Assembly: GCA_033064195.1 (NCBI GenBank)
Contig: JARBJD010000264.1
Location: 1-64,000, forward strand
Direction: 5' to 3'
From: Blattamonas nauphoetae
Taxonomy: Eukaryota; Preaxostyla; Oxymonadida
DNA: 64,000 nucleotides
The notes beneath the pieces were generated by a model. The model was not told where the DNA came from. It saw only the letters and a program-made list of their open reading frames with translations, and ran no database searches. Below, piece after piece: positions 1 to 11,877 of this stretch; the first letter of the stretch is position 1, and every line of letters begins with the position of its first letter. The position numbers and the translations under genes are program-made.

Positions 1-2801
1 CAAATCCATTTGGTGTCCTCTTCTGCCTACGATTCTTCCTCGTCTGGAAATTCAATGTTGTTGTCACTCTGTTTTCTCTCCATTGAGACACTTCACATAA
101 TCGCCACTCGTGATGTTGGTTTTCTTCTAGAGACACTCCCTTTGATTTTGCATTTCATCGAGAGAGTAACACTTGGGTGCAAGACAGATCATCTGCTCAC
201 CTTCCTTCCTCAATTGCTAATCCCAACAGTTTCATCTCATCATCAACTCCTTATCAGGATTTGGAAACCATTCATATTTGTGTGCATCATAGAATTCCTT
301 GTCAGCAATCACGTGCTCAAATTGTTGATGAATACCTGCATCTGATTGCCAGAAATTGCCCAGTACGCAGAGTCAGTATCTGCTTCACAGAAATAAATCT
401 TGTTCATGTCTAGGCATTTGTACATGAAATTGTAGATGAAATTCAGATACCAGAACTCTGGCATTGTCGAGTGTGAATACTGCTTCTTGCAGACATGTTT
501 TGCACGGTGCTTTCTCTCGGTCTTCAATCACAATGTAGTTGTCCTCATTGATCTCTCTTGTCGCTACAAATCCCTTCATCATCTGTTTAAGTATGTTCTC
601 TTCTCTGCAGATTGTGATTGAGTTGTACTTCAGTGTTCATTCCATCATATCCATAACTACCATTCAAGGTCGTCTTACAGAACTGTTCCTTTCCTTTGTT
701 TCCAACCTTCATTGCTTCAATTCTATCATTCATGAATGAGGTCACAAATGGTTCAAATCCTGCGTGTCTTGAGAACACCATCACACTCTTAATGTCATCA
801 ATAATGAAGTGGCAATAGTCGATGAGGAACCACAGATAGTATGTCGAAAAGAACATATACTGATCGTGTGCCTCAAGAGTTGAGTTAGCTTTGTTTGTCG
901 TCAGTCTTCAATCCATGTTTCTTCATCAACGAATAAGTCTTCCAATGTTCTTCTGTTGTATTGACCACAATGTTTCTGAAGATTGGTGGGAAGCTAATGA
1001 ACTCATTGATGTGCTTCATCGATGTGTCCTTTCAGTTCTGCAACAAATAGTGTCTTCTGATTCTTGTCTCGATAATCTTTCGACATTCTTATCTCCTGCA
1101 GGAAACAAGCATCTTCCTGGCATGTACATTCTGTGATTAGTGTATGGATTGTTCTTGTTCTTGATTGATGAGAAAGCACTTGGATAAAGCGAATTGAAAT
1201 CAACACCACATACATGAGTCATTTTGTGTTCTGTATCTATTGATTTGACAACACCATCTTCAAATGAGAAGTGGTTGATCGGCGTCGCGTCTTTGATGTT
1301 CTGTCGATGTTGAATATCTGATAGTTCACCAGTAACTGCTGCTCTCAGTTTGTGATATGTTTGCTCATGGGTCAGAGTCATTGGTAGTGATTTCCAGATA
1401 CAGTACTTTTGAGTTGGATTCTCAATCGAGGAGATGTCTATCTTGTCTGACTTGTAGGTGTTGCAGTAATCGCAGCAGATCTTCACGTTCTCTTTGAATG
1501 ACCTTTGAATTGTCGATTCTATCCAGTGTTGGTCGTACTGCTTGTGAGAAGTGGCTCTTGCAGATGTAGCACACTCTCTTGCAATGTTGAACAAACCAGT
1601 CGTAGTCTGATTCAGTGACATTTTTGTCAGTATTGCGGTGAGCTTTCTGGTCTTGATAAATGTACGATGCAACCTTGTATTTCCAGTATTGTTTCGTGAT
1701 TTTTATGTCACCAGATTGATCCACTCCATTGAAATCATCATCAATATCGAAGTCTTTGTAGGCACACGCATATTTGATTGCAGAAGCATTGGCTGACAGT
1801 GAGAGATTGTGCAACATGTCCACTTTGTATTGGAAGTTCAGATCAATGAGATTATCCAATGGTGCAATCATACATCGACGTCTCTGATGTTGTAGAATTT
1901 GAGGTAATCCCAACGGTTCTTGAATCCTTGTTTGTTCCAATCATCAAGGTAAAGTTGGTAGTCACTATCAGACATTTCACTGTTGTTCAGACTGGAATAG
2001 AATTCGTATTTAGAGAATAGTTCTTGTTTGCTCAGCACTGTGTCGTAGTCTGATGAATCAAATGACTCGTAAGCAAAGAATGATTTCTGAGGTGGTGTTT
2101 CCACCAAAAGCCTTCACTGCATTATCCAATGTCATTGGTCCTGTGTACGACATCATGTCAATGAATCGAAGTACCTGTTGTGTCTTCTCGTGTCTGATCA
2201 ACACTTGTTTGCACTTCGTTGTGGATCCAAGGAAACTTACCACTTTCCAATCCTTGTCAACGAGATCGCGGAAGATGAGATTAATGTCGAATCTGAGCTG
2301 TTGAATCAATCACACTGACTTCATTCTGAGAGGGTATTTCTGATCCTCATAGTAGTTGTTCTCTCGTACTGTCTCTGCATATTTGAAGAGTTCTCTGATC
2401 CCACTGCTTCACGAAGTCCTTTCCATTTCGAAGATCAAAGTAGATTGACTTCACCCTGATTTAGTTTTAATTGCTGATGCAACAGAGAGAGGCTTCAAGT
2501 GGGAAATCAATTGAGTATTGTCATCCGAGAAGAGATTGTCAAGAATGAGAGATCTCCATTGTTTCTGAAATCGTATGTGATGTAGTATTGTGTTGGTTTG
2601 AATCTGTCTTGTCTTTGTGTGCCATCAGAAATTCATACGTTCTGTTGTTGAGGATGTGTGGAACATATGGTCTTGTGTCTTGTCAAGGGAGATCTTCTTC
2701 ACATGTTTACCATCAAGTTCTTTGCACTTTCTGAGATGCTTCTCAAAATCCCTGCTGTAGTTTTTATTCTTCACTTGGAATCCTCCTTGATTGACAATAT
2801 G
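1..2801 (-). pseudogene. Polinton B DNA polymerase B, exonuclease-to-palm part
   Basis: Read on the minus strand, this stretch matches the protein-primed family B polymerase of element A nearly residue for residue over long blocks: the exonuclease region, the HNH-like zinc insert, the DFNSLYPS palm motif (about 1180-1150), the LNGSYGYDG motif B (about 660-630) and the aspartate-rich motif C region (about 380-350). The C-terminal end is outside the window. The 5' part of the same gene is at 26015-27464, on the far side of element A. It is a decayed fossil copy with several breaks. Confidence 0.88.
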
Positions 2802-2807
2802 GACAGA
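2802..2807. repeat. Target-site duplication of Polinton A, left copy
   Basis: GACAGA directly abuts the AGTAGTA terminus at 2808 and is repeated at 26009-26014 right after the opposite terminus. Six-base duplications are the rule for Polinton integrases. The flanks on both sides belong to the polymerase gene of Polinton B, which confirms that A inserted there. Confidence 0.93.
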
Positions 2808-4520
2808 AGTAGTACAGAAGGATTTGAGAACCAATCTGAAATTGTCATTGAAATCAAAACTAAAAAGTCAAGTCCGATTGACCAATTTTGAATCTTGTAT
2901 TAAAAGGAATTTATGACATTTTGATGACATCAATATTTGGCCTAAATTCTAAAAATATGTCCAATATTTTGACCTCGTGAAAAGTGTCAATTTTGAAGCA
3001 AATTTTGACAACATTCGAAAATGTTGGCGCTTTTTGGTGTTTTTCTTTTTTACCACAAATCACTGAAATCTAACATGATAACCATTTCGAAAAATCTGAA
3101 AAAATTCTAAAATCTCGGGGACACTGTCGGTCATCGATCAAGACAATCTCGATGAAAATCGGTTGAGAATTCGTCGAACTGTACCGAACTTAGGTCGAAA
3201 AAGTGACGAAAAGTCGATGTTCGATTTCGCCACTATGAACACCTTTATGTCTCAAATTGTGTTCAAACACGTTCTAAAATTACGAAATTGATTTTGATAG
3301 GTGAAATTTTCGGAAAAAGCACTTTTGAAAAAAGTTAGATCCGACTTTTAGGAGAAAGTGACGTCTCGCTCTTCTCCTACACGTCACTTTTCGCCCTCTG
3401 ATGGTCTCCGTAGGTGTCAAAACGATAGTGGACAGGTATTCACGTCATTCGGTTCTGACGATCCTCGACACACGATCGTTTTCACAATTTTTTTGTCAAT
3501 TTCATTTCTCATTGATTTCCTTCAACCACTTCACAATTACACCTCGCTGACGCTTTTTGAGAATTCTGGTTGTACATCACCTATAGTTCGCTCTGAGGGT
3601 CGATTTTCGATCACACTTGTGACGACACATTTGCACCAACATTTTGACACTATGGATTTTTGATCTGAATTTCGTCACAAATCCTTCTTTCTCACGGTCT
3701 GAGGAAGGTGTGCTCAAATTTTGAGGAGATTTTGTCGGATAGTTCTCCCATAAAGTCACTTTTCATGTTTTCACTTCACAACTTTTGACCGTTTTTGTCA
3801 CTTCAAAACCGACTGTAGTCCCTTTCATTTCATCATCACTTTGCTCCCATTTCACATCTGATCTGTTCATCATTCCTCTTCATTTTGCTCAATTCACTTC
3901 CATTTTGTGGGCCGTTCTCACTTCACAAGCACATCATTTTAGTCAACTTTTCATCAACTTTTCACAAAACAGAGTAAAAGAAAGCGAAACAACCAACAAT
4001 GAAACGGGCAAGTATGAAACTGAGAGGGAAATTGACGATCGTGAAAATGACGTGAAATGTGACACCAATAGTGAAAATTAGGTCTGTGTTCCGGTTTTTC
4101 TCTATTAAAACAACAAAAATGATTCAAAAAGTACGTGATATGATGAAGATTACGGAAAAATTCCGAGATATGAAGTGAGCCGTTGAAAGTGAGATCTCGG
4201 TAAAAGTCCGGAATCTTCACTTAACGGAAATTAGTGTGTTGTGATTTGAGAAAAAGTTACAGAGAAAGAAACATGAATGAAGTGGATAAAAACGATTAAC
4301 AATGAGAAAACAAAGACGGAAGACGTCATGAAAATGAAACAATAATGAGTGAGAATGAAGTGAAAGTTCGATCAAAACAGAGAAACCAAGCTGGAAATAA
4401 GAGGAAAATGAGGGTGAAATGATGAAGAATCCATACTTTACCGAGATCTGGACCCGGTTGTGAAACCTCAAATATCTCTGCAAAAGTCCGGAATCTTCAA
4501 AAAAGGAGCATACCATGATG
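2808..4520. repeat. Polinton A left terminal inverted repeat
   Basis: The segment beginning AGTAGTACAGAAG is repeated in inverted orientation at about 24290-26008. Roughly the outer 1.4 kb matches closely; the inner few hundred bases (about 4130-4520) match with more gaps. No gene is evident inside. The inner boundary is approximate. Confidence 0.9.
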
Positions 4521-4679
4521 ATCCTACAGTTCCGGAGAATCCAAAACGCGACGAATTGAACGAAACAAGCACTCTTGAGAAATGAGTGATCGAACCCATT
4601 GATCCTCGTTTCTGATGAAAATCCAGAACTGAGAAAACAGCGAAAGAAAATTCTAATTTGAATTTTTAATTTGTATTAA
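4521..4679. other. Spacer between left TIR and first gene of Polinton A
   Basis: AT-rich non-coding sequence ending in a T-rich box before the start codon at 4680. A related spacer is present in Polinton B at about 29583-29720 in inverted orientation. Confidence 0.6.
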
Positions 4680-5039
4680 ATGAATCCAACTGAAATGTAC
4701 AACGAAAGACGTCGAGTATGTTCAGAACAAGCATTAATTGAATCAATGAGAGAAGAGAACTGTTTGCTAGTCTCTGAGTATGTCAGAAATAATGTACCGG
4801 TGACGTATGTTCATGAGGGAGTTGAATGGAGAATAAAACCAAAGTTGTGGAATCAAGGAAACAGACCTCACTTATCAAAACGTCGACACTACACTCAATC
4901 ATTCGTCGAAAATGAACTGAAGAAATACAATTGTGAGCTCGTTGGTGAGTACACGAAAGTTCTGGTTCCATTCACATATCGAGAGATTGGCGGAAGTGAA
5001 GTGTTCAGAATTAGACTTGATGCATGGCTGACTGCTTAG
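4680..5039 (+). CDS. Small two-repeat protein of unknown function (119 aa), first gene of Polinton A
   Basis: Not recognised by family name. The protein has two diverged copies of one module, residues about 24-61 and 74-116. Each has the pattern acidic residue, Cys, LV-[SG]-EY, V-P-[VF]-TY, a Gly-rich turn, then an aromatic/hydrophobic strand R-I-[KR] ending in a Trp. The pattern recalls short beta-rich DNA-binding modules found next to homing endonucleases, but that is only an analogy. It starts at an ATG just after a T-rich box and ends 70 bp before the polymerase. The copy in Polinton B (27538-27897, minus) is identical in protein sequence although the next gene differs strongly at its start. 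Confidence 0.75.
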   Translation: MNPTEMYNERRRVCSEQALIESMREENCLLVSEYVRNNVPVTYVHEGVEWRIKPKLWNQGNRPHLSKRRHYTQSFVENELKKYNCELVGEYTKVLVPFTYREIGGSEVFRIRLDAWLTA

Positions 5040-5084
5040 AAAAGCCCCATCTGAGAAAACAGAAATAAACGCTCAACTTTTTTA

Positions 5085-5109
5085 TTTTCTGATTTTTATT
5101 TTGTAGTAA
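5085..5109 (+). promoter_or_regulatory. T-rich box (TTTTTATTTT type) before the polymerase gene
   Basis: A run reading close to TTTTTATTTT lies a few bases upstream of the ATG. The same box precedes nearly every gene of Polinton A, about 5-25 bases before the start: near 9467, 11500, 12773, 13786, 14398, 14780, 15117, 17026 and 18740 on the plus strand, and near 23115 on the minus strand for the S74 gene. It is likely a core promoter or initiator used by the element. The putative histone-like gene at 23345 lacks it. Confidence 0.7.
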
Positions 5110-8100
5110 ATGGCACTGCTGAAACCAATCAAAAATAGAATTCAAGAAATTCGAGACCTCTTTCCGAATACACAGTTTCAATTTATTGATGGTCGAACAT
5201 ACAATCCTGACAGTAAAAATTATCAACATCACAGATCATTTCTCCTGAATATGCTTCAACACACAGATGTCGAGTTTCCACATCCAACAAAGAATCTCGA
5301 TCTCAATCTCATTCCAGATTTTCTTGAACAAGTTAAACTTCGACAACAGATGGCATCAGAAGATCGACTCGCTCACCGAATGATTGTTGAGAACATGAAA
5401 ACAAATCCAAAAGTGAACAAAGATGAACTGAAAAGCAAGTGTTCAGAATGACGTGGAAGCTGAAATCAATTGAAGAGAAGTTAATGGATCATTGGATGAA
5501 GAATCTGTTGATCATTCAAAAGAAAATGAACAAATGGAAAGAGAGAAGTGCAAACCTTTGATGGATTTGAAGAATGTATCTTACTCGCAGAACCACGCGA
5601 CAAAGCAGCATTCAATTCTTGTCTCATGGATGCACGAAGGAAGTTCAAAAGAACGAGGTCGAGAAGGTTGAAGATAATGGAAAACCATATCAGTTGTACT
5701 TCCACAATCATCTGAAAATGTTGAAGAAATCACAACCTTCATCAAAAGCAGTTTCGAAAAGAGAAGGATCATCCATTCAAGATTAGTATCGACTTCGGAA
5801 AGATCATTGAGAGAAAAGACAGAGATGAGACAACTTACAAAGACTTCAGACCAGAACTGGAGAACACATCAAAGAGTTTCCCAACTGTGATTCAGTTCAG
5901 GAGACATCAATGAGTATTCAAAATATGCGATCAATTTGATCAAAGAATCTCAAGAGAGAACACTGATGGATACGAAGACAATGTACATCGCATTCCACTC
6001 CATTCTGGTTGCAGTCTATCGATTTCCAGTTGCAGGAAAAGCTAATGCCATTCTCACTGAACACATCAAAACGAGAAACGTTCGGTACATCGATTCTGAG
6101 TTCAACATCTGCTTCTTTCAATCATTGTCGTTCCTCACACTTCCTGAAGTGCCTGCGAAAAAGATATCAATCAATATGAGAAATGTTGAAGCAAAAAGAT
6201 TGTTCGCTGTGCATAAGAAGCTGACCCATCTCAAACCACATCAACTTACTGAACACTTGCGTAATTATCCTGGATTTGATATTGCATGTGATATGGAGAC
6301 AGTCATGCAAGAATTTAACATCACAGTACACATTTATGAATATGATGAAGATAAGAAACGGTACTTCCTCAGTCAATCGTACATCAACGAGAATGATGAT
6401 GCTCGTGTTCTTCCCATCCTGATGATTCCACTCACAGCCACACTCGTTCATGTGATGTTCATTGTTGATCCTGAGAAAATCACTGGATACAAGCTCTGTC
6501 CATATTGTCAATCAAGAGGATTCCAAGTGAAGAATAAAAACTACAGTAGAGATTTTGAGAAGCATCTCAGAGAGTGCAAAGAACTTGATGGAAAACATGT
6601 GAAGAAGATCTCCCTTGACAAAACACCAAGACCATATGTTCCACACATCCTCAACAATAGAACTCATGAATTTCTGATGGCACACAAGAGACAAAACGAA
6701 TTCAAACCAACACAATACTACATCACATACGATTTCGAAACGATGGAAGATCTCATTCTTGACAATCTCTTCTCGGATGACAATACTCAATTGATTTCCC
6801 ACTTGAAGCCTCTCTCTGTTGCATCAGCAATTAAGACAAAATCAGGGGTGAAGTCAATCTACTTTGATCTTCGAAATGGAAAAGACTTTGTGAAGCAATG
6901 GATCAGAGAACTCTTCAAATACGCAGAGACAGTTCGAGAGGACAACTACTATGAAGACCCAGAGATTCCCTCACAAAACCAAGTCAGTGTCATTGGATTC
7001 AATAGCTCCAGATTCGAAATCAATCTCATCTTCCGTGATCTCGTTGACAAAGATTGGAAAGTCGTGAGCTTTCTTGGATCCACAACCAAGTACAAACAAG
7101 TATTGATCAGACATGAGAGAACACAACAGGTGCTTCGATTCATTGACATGATGTCGTACACTGGACCAATGACTTTGGATAATGCTGTCAAAGCTTTTGG
7201 TGGAAACACCACTCTTCAGAAATCATTCTTTGCGTACGAATCATTCGACTCATCAGACTACGACACAGTGTTGAGCAAACCAGAACCATTCTCCAAGTTT
7301 GAATTCTATTCCAGTCTGAACAACAGTGAAATGTCTGATAGTGACTACCAACTTTACCTTGATGATTGGAACAAACAAGGATTCAAGAACCGTTGGGATT
7401 ACCTCAAATTCTACAACATCAGAGACGTCGAATGTATGATTGCACCATTGGATAATCTCATTGATCTGAACTTCCAATACAAAGTGGACATGTTGCACAA
7501 TCTCTCACTGTCAGCCAATGCTTCTGCAATCAAATATGCGTGTGCCTACAAAGACTTCGATATTGATGATGATTTCAATGGAGTGGATCAATCTGGTGAC
7601 ATAAAAATCACGAAACAATACTGGAAATACAAGGTTGCATCGTACATTTATCAAGACCAGAAAGCTCACCGCAATACTGACAAAAATGTCACTGAATCAG
7701 ACTACGACTGGTTTGTTCAACATTGCAAGAGAGTGTGCTACATCTGCAAGAGCCACTTCTCACAAGCAGTACGACCAACACTGGATAGAATCGACAATTC
7801 AAAAGGTCATTCAAAAGAGAACGTGAAGATCTGCTGCGATTACTGCAACACCTACAAGTCAGACAAAGATGAGCATCTCACTCGATTGAGAATCCAACTC
7901 AAGAAGTACTGTATCTGGAAATCACTACCAATGACTCTGACCCATGAGCAAACATATCACAAACTGAGAGCAGCAGTTACTGGTGAACTATCGAATGTTC
8001 AACATCGACAGAACATCAAAGACGTGACTCCAATCAACCACTTCTCATTTGAAGATGGTGTTGTCAAATCAACCGATACTGAATATAAAATGACTCATGT

Positions 8101-9457
8101 CTGTGGTGTTGACTTTAATTCACTGTATCCAAGTGCTTTCTCGTCAATCAAGAATAAAAACAATCCGTATACTAAACACAGAATGTACATGCCAGGAAGA
8201 TGTTTGTACACCGCAACAGGAGATAAAGAATGTCGTGAGATCATCGAGAACAAGAATCAGAAGACATTGTTCGTTGCAGAACTGAAAGGACACATCGATG
8301 AAAAGTACATCAATGATTTCATTTACTTCCCACCAATCTTCAGAAACATTGTGGTCAATACAACAGAAGAAAACATTGGAGAGAAGACTTATTCGTTGAT
8401 GAAGAAACATGGATTGAAGACTGACGACAAACAAAGAAAGCTAACTCAACTCTTGAGCACACACGATCAGTATATGTTCTTTTCGACATACTATCTGTGG
8501 TTCCTCATCAACTATTGCCACTTCATTGTGGACGAAGTCCGGAGTGTGATGGTATTCTCGAGACATGCTGGATTTGAACCATTCGTGACCTCATTCATGA
8601 ATGATCGAATAGAAGCAATGAAGGTTGGAAATAAAGGAAAGGAACAGTTCTGTAAGACGACCTTGAATGGTAGTTATGGATATGATGGAATGAACACTGA
8701 GAAGTACAACTCAATCACAATCTGCAATGAGAAGAGAACATACTTGAAGCAGATGATGAAGGGATTTGTAGCGACAAGAGAGATCAATGAGGACAACTAC
8801 ATTGTGATTGAAGATAGAGAGAAAGCATCGTGCAAAACATGTCTGCAAGAAGCAGTGTTCACACTCGATAATGCCAAGTTCTGGTATCTGAATTTCATCT
8901 ACAATTTCATGTACAAATGTCTAGACATGAACAAGATTCACGTCTGTGAAGGAGATACTGACTCTGCATACTGGGCTATCTCAGGTGATCCGACTGCTGG
9001 AATCCATCAACAATTTGAGCACGTGATTGCTGACAAGGAATTCTATGATGCACACAAATATGAATGGTTTCCAAATCCTGATAAGGGAGTTGATGATGAG
9101 ATGAAACTGTTGGGATTAGCAATTGAGAAGGAAGGTGAGCAGATGATCTGTCTTGCACCCAAGTGTTACTCTCTCGATGAGAAATGCAAAATCAAAGGAG
9201 TGTCTCTGAAGAAAACCAACATCACGAGTGACGATTATGTGAAGTGTCTCAATGGAGAGAAAACAGTGACAACAACATTGAATTTCCAGACGAGAAGAAT
9301 CGTGAGCGAAGAGAATACAAATGGATTCGAGATAGCAAAAATACAACAGCAGAAACTCAGTCTTAGTGGAATTCATCTGAAAGCAATCGTACTTGAAAAT
9401 GAATCGTGTCCTCCATTCATTCATGGACTGAAAGCAACTGATTATCAAATCGAATAA
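5110..9457 (+). pseudogene. Protein-primed DNA polymerase family B (Polinton pol)
   Basis: The replication enzyme of the element, expected to copy the linear DNA using a terminal protein primer. Visible motifs, in order, are the exonuclease motif YDFET (about 6730), the exonuclease II-like stretch FNSSRFE (about 7000), a Cys-Cys/Cys-Cys zinc insert with LDRIDNSKGH (about 7735-7870), palm motif A DFNSLYPS (about 8110), motif B KTTLNGSYGYDG (about 8655) and motif C EGDTDSA (about 8950). The N-terminal third has the Polinton-type region ahead of the exonuclease, beginning with a conserved LFPNT block near its start. The total span suits a Polinton polymerase of about 1,400 residues. The motifs are well kept; the gene carries about three breaks. 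It is followed 23 bp later by the integrase. Confidence 0.93.
7735..7870 (+). other. HNH / endonuclease-VII-like zinc insert inside the polymerase
   Basis: Between the exonuclease and palm domains lies C-x2-C, then LDRIDNSKGHSKENV, then a second C-x2-C followed by N. This is the layout of an HNH or recombination-endonuclease-VII zinc fold. Metazoan Polinton polymerases are known to carry an endonuclease-VII-like module (CHIC...DHCH...CN) in a comparable place. The same module is present in the polymerase of Polinton B (about 1600-1440, minus). Whether it cuts DNA or only binds it cannot be told from sequence. Confidence 0.7.
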
Positions 9458-9480
9458 ACACAAACTTTATTTTTGAATAA

Positions 9481-11451
9481 ATGAACACACGACAAATCAA
9501 AGCATTAGTGAATAGGTTACTGAATTGCACACAACACTCTAAAGAGAAAATATTCAATGTCAAGTTCAATAGAACCAACACTTTACCAGTATATGACGTC
9601 TATGATTCACATGGAGAGTATGTTGCAAAGGATGAGACATATTTTGAGGATTGGTTTAATGGAGGTCTCTCTCCGAATTTAACTATTTCAGATGGAACAA
9701 AAGTAGTCTCACAGTTTCTGATTGCATTCTTGGGAAAACGTTTTAGTGATTGGAGATGTGAAAAAGCATACAAGATGTATAAAGAATATCATCGAAAGTA
9801 CAATCAACAAGTGACACCAATTCTCTCACCAAGAGTTCGATGCCCTGCAGAGGCAAGACCAATCCCAATCACAATTCCAGTGCAAAGACCAATAGTTGTA
9901 GAACCACCTGAATATCTCATTATTCCTGGACTGAAGAGAAACTTGAAATCGGCTGGGTTTGAATATGAATATCCAATGAAGGAGAGGAAATTTGAAGAGG
10001 AGGACGATGATGACATAATTCCCAATCCACCAATGTCAGTCAGAACAACTCCATTCAACCACCCAGTGAGAGAGATCAGACGGTACGAACCAACTCTCCG
10101 CCCAGGAGGGCTCGAAGCCTTTAGCAAGACGACACAACAAGTTCTGAATAAGTTGGAACAAATGAAAGGATTGTTTGATCATCAACAGAGAAATGATTCA
10201 GAAGATGAACAGATCAAAGCTGAGAACTCTTTAATGAATAATCAAAAGCAAATGGAACACTTTATTACATCACACATTCTGGATGTTAATAAAATGAACA
10301 GAGACACTTTCGTTCGAGCCTCGATTAACAGAACTATTGCAAACGATGATCTAAACTTCATACTGACTCACACAAAACAAATCCCATTCGGAGGAAGATC
10401 ATTTCAGGATTGGTATGAGGAATATGATCACAGATGGAGTGCTGTACATCCGAGGAAAATTCAGAGAGAAAAAGGAAGTGACAGAATGAGAATTGATACA
10501 CCAATGATTTCAAAAGCAACGGAAAAAATTGTGTATCCGTTTCGATCAAAGATGCAATTCATGTCGAAAGCAAGTACTGGAGATCCACAGAAAACATCAG
10601 ACAGAAAGGTTCCACAGAATTGTGATCGACCTTATTTCTCTCCCAAGTTTGGATCATGGGAAATTGATCTGGTTTTCATCCAATCACCAACGTCGAAAAC
10701 AGTGTTACAGATTTACCTCTTTGCTATTAACATCAACACCAAATTCCTTGTTGTCATTCCTGTTCTGGATAAATCATGGAGCAAAGTCAAGACTGCAATC
10801 AATGATCTGATTAATCATCGTGGAGTTACAGTGAATAACATTCGAGGTGATGGAGAAGCTGCATGGACTAGTATTGAAGCATCAGAGTTTTTCAAGGAAC
10901 AAAAAGTCAGTACATATTTCACAAGCTCACCATTCACAAATCATAATCGAATTGTCGATCGAGTGATCAGAACAATCAGAGATGGATTCCAAGACAATGC
11001 AACACAGATGGCAAATCATTCGCCGATGAATCAGATGGTGGAATACTACAACATGACACCACATCGAGCGTACTGGAACAAGTTCACTCCACAGCAAGCA
11101 CAAAACAATCGTGAAATCGAAGCACTGTACATCTCCAGTTGCGAAGAACAATTGAAGAACATCCAAAGACAGCAGACAACACAGATGTTATGGAAATACA
11201 AACCAGGAAACATTCTACTGATCCACCTTGATTTGGACAAGACTGTTGCTAAGTTTCAGAAGATGCGTAGACAGTTTCAATTCGTGGGGAAATTCATTGA
11301 ATACAAGCACGGTAATGTTGTAGCAACTCTACTGAATGGACTCACCTGTCTGTCAAAAGTTGTCTACGTTCCAATCCAACACACCAAGTTCCATGCAGAC
11401 ATCATTGACGACTTAACTCCAGAATTCATTGCAGAATTTAATTTGGCGTAG
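9481..11451 (+). CDS. Retroviral-type (DDE, rve) integrase of Polinton A
   Basis: A 656-residue integrase that would join the element's ends to target DNA, giving the 6-bp duplications seen at its borders. The catalytic core starts near residue 390 with SWEIDLVF (first acidic position), followed by NNIRGDGEAAW near residue 450 (second) and a TNHNRIVDR...RTIRD helix with the PHRA-x-W...TPQQA tail typical of Polinton integrases. A basic C-terminal segment with alternating hydrophobics (GKFIEYKHGN) fits an SH3/chromo-like domain. The N-terminal 380 residues contain an acidic run and a Pro-rich linker with an LSPRVRCPAEARP motif that recurs in the small protein at 14415. It lies just downstream of the polymerase, in the same orientation. 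Confidence 0.92.
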   Translation: MNTRQIKALVNRLLNCTQHSKEKIFNVKFNRTNTLPVYDVYDSHGEYVAKDETYFEDWFNGGLSPNLTISDGTKVVSQFLIAFLGKRFSDWRCEKAYKMYKEYHRKYNQQVTPILSPRVRCPAEARPIPITIPVQRPIVVEPPEYLIIPGLKRNLKSAGFEYEYPMKERKFEEEDDDDIIPNPPMSVRTTPFNHPVREIRRYEPTLRPGGLEAFSKTTQQVLNKLEQMKGLFDHQQRNDSEDEQIKAENSLMNNQKQMEHFITSHILDVNKMNRDTFVRASINRTIANDDLNFILTHTKQIPFGGRSFQDWYEEYDHRWSAVHPRKIQREKGSDRMRIDTPMISKATEKIVYPFRSKMQFMSKASTGDPQKTSDRKVPQNCDRPYFSPKFGSWEIDLVFIQSPTSKTVLQIYLFAININTKFLVVIPVLDKSWSKVKTAINDLINHRGVTVNNIRGDGEAAWTSIEASEFFKEQKVSTYFTSSPFTNHNRIVDRVIRTIRDGFQDNATQMANHSPMNQMVEYYNMTPHRAYWNKFTPQQAQNNREIEALYISSCEEQLKNIQRQQTTQMLWKYKPGNILLIHLDLDKTVAKFQKMRRQFQFVGKFIEYKHGNVVATLLNGLTCLSKVVYVPIQHTKFHADIIDDLTPEFIAEFNLA

Positions 11452-11517
11452 TGCGATCTTCGATCTGAGAACTTTATTCGTTTTCAATAATGTTTCAAAT
11501 ATTTTTATTTCACTTAA

Positions 11518-11877
11518 ATGTCATCACTGAAAATATTAGAACCGTTTGATCCTGAGCAGAAAGAGTTCACAAACATCCACGACTTTCAGAGATACTTGGA
11601 GAAGAATAGAAAAGAACTGAATGAGTACACAACTCAGAAACTGAATAGGTTGATCAGAATTGATGGATACAGAATCACAACAATAAGAGGTGAGATAGCA
11701 CTGAGGAAACGATATGTTGATGCTTCCACTTCTCCGAATTCACTCTCGATTGATCAAAGACTATCCGACATTGAAGAATCAATTCGAACACTAACAGACA
11801 CTCTCAGCATGAGGCTTCGAAGTCTTGACGAGACCATTGGGAACCTTCTACAAGAGTTCTCTGACCCTTCTGATTAG
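11518..11877 (+). CDS. Small coiled-coil protein, unknown (119 aa)
   Basis: Not recognised. The first 70 residues are mixed charged helices containing YLEKNRKELNEY; the last 50 residues form an amphipathic heptad-like helix (DQRLSDIEESIRTLTDTL) likely to oligomerise. A T-rich box precedes the ATG. Its 3' end overlaps the convergent ATPase gene by 30 bp, so both frames are coding across the overlap. Confidence 0.65.
   Translation: MSSLKILEPFDPEQKEFTNIHDFQRYLEKNRKELNEYTTQKLNRLIRIDGYRITTIRGEIALRKRYVDASTSPNSLSIDQRLSDIEESIRTLTDTLSMRLRSLDETIGNLLQEFSDPSD

Noticed and set aside
10-900. Plus-strand frames at the left edge
   Set aside because: They are antisense to the Polinton B polymerase, which has clear motifs on the minus strand.
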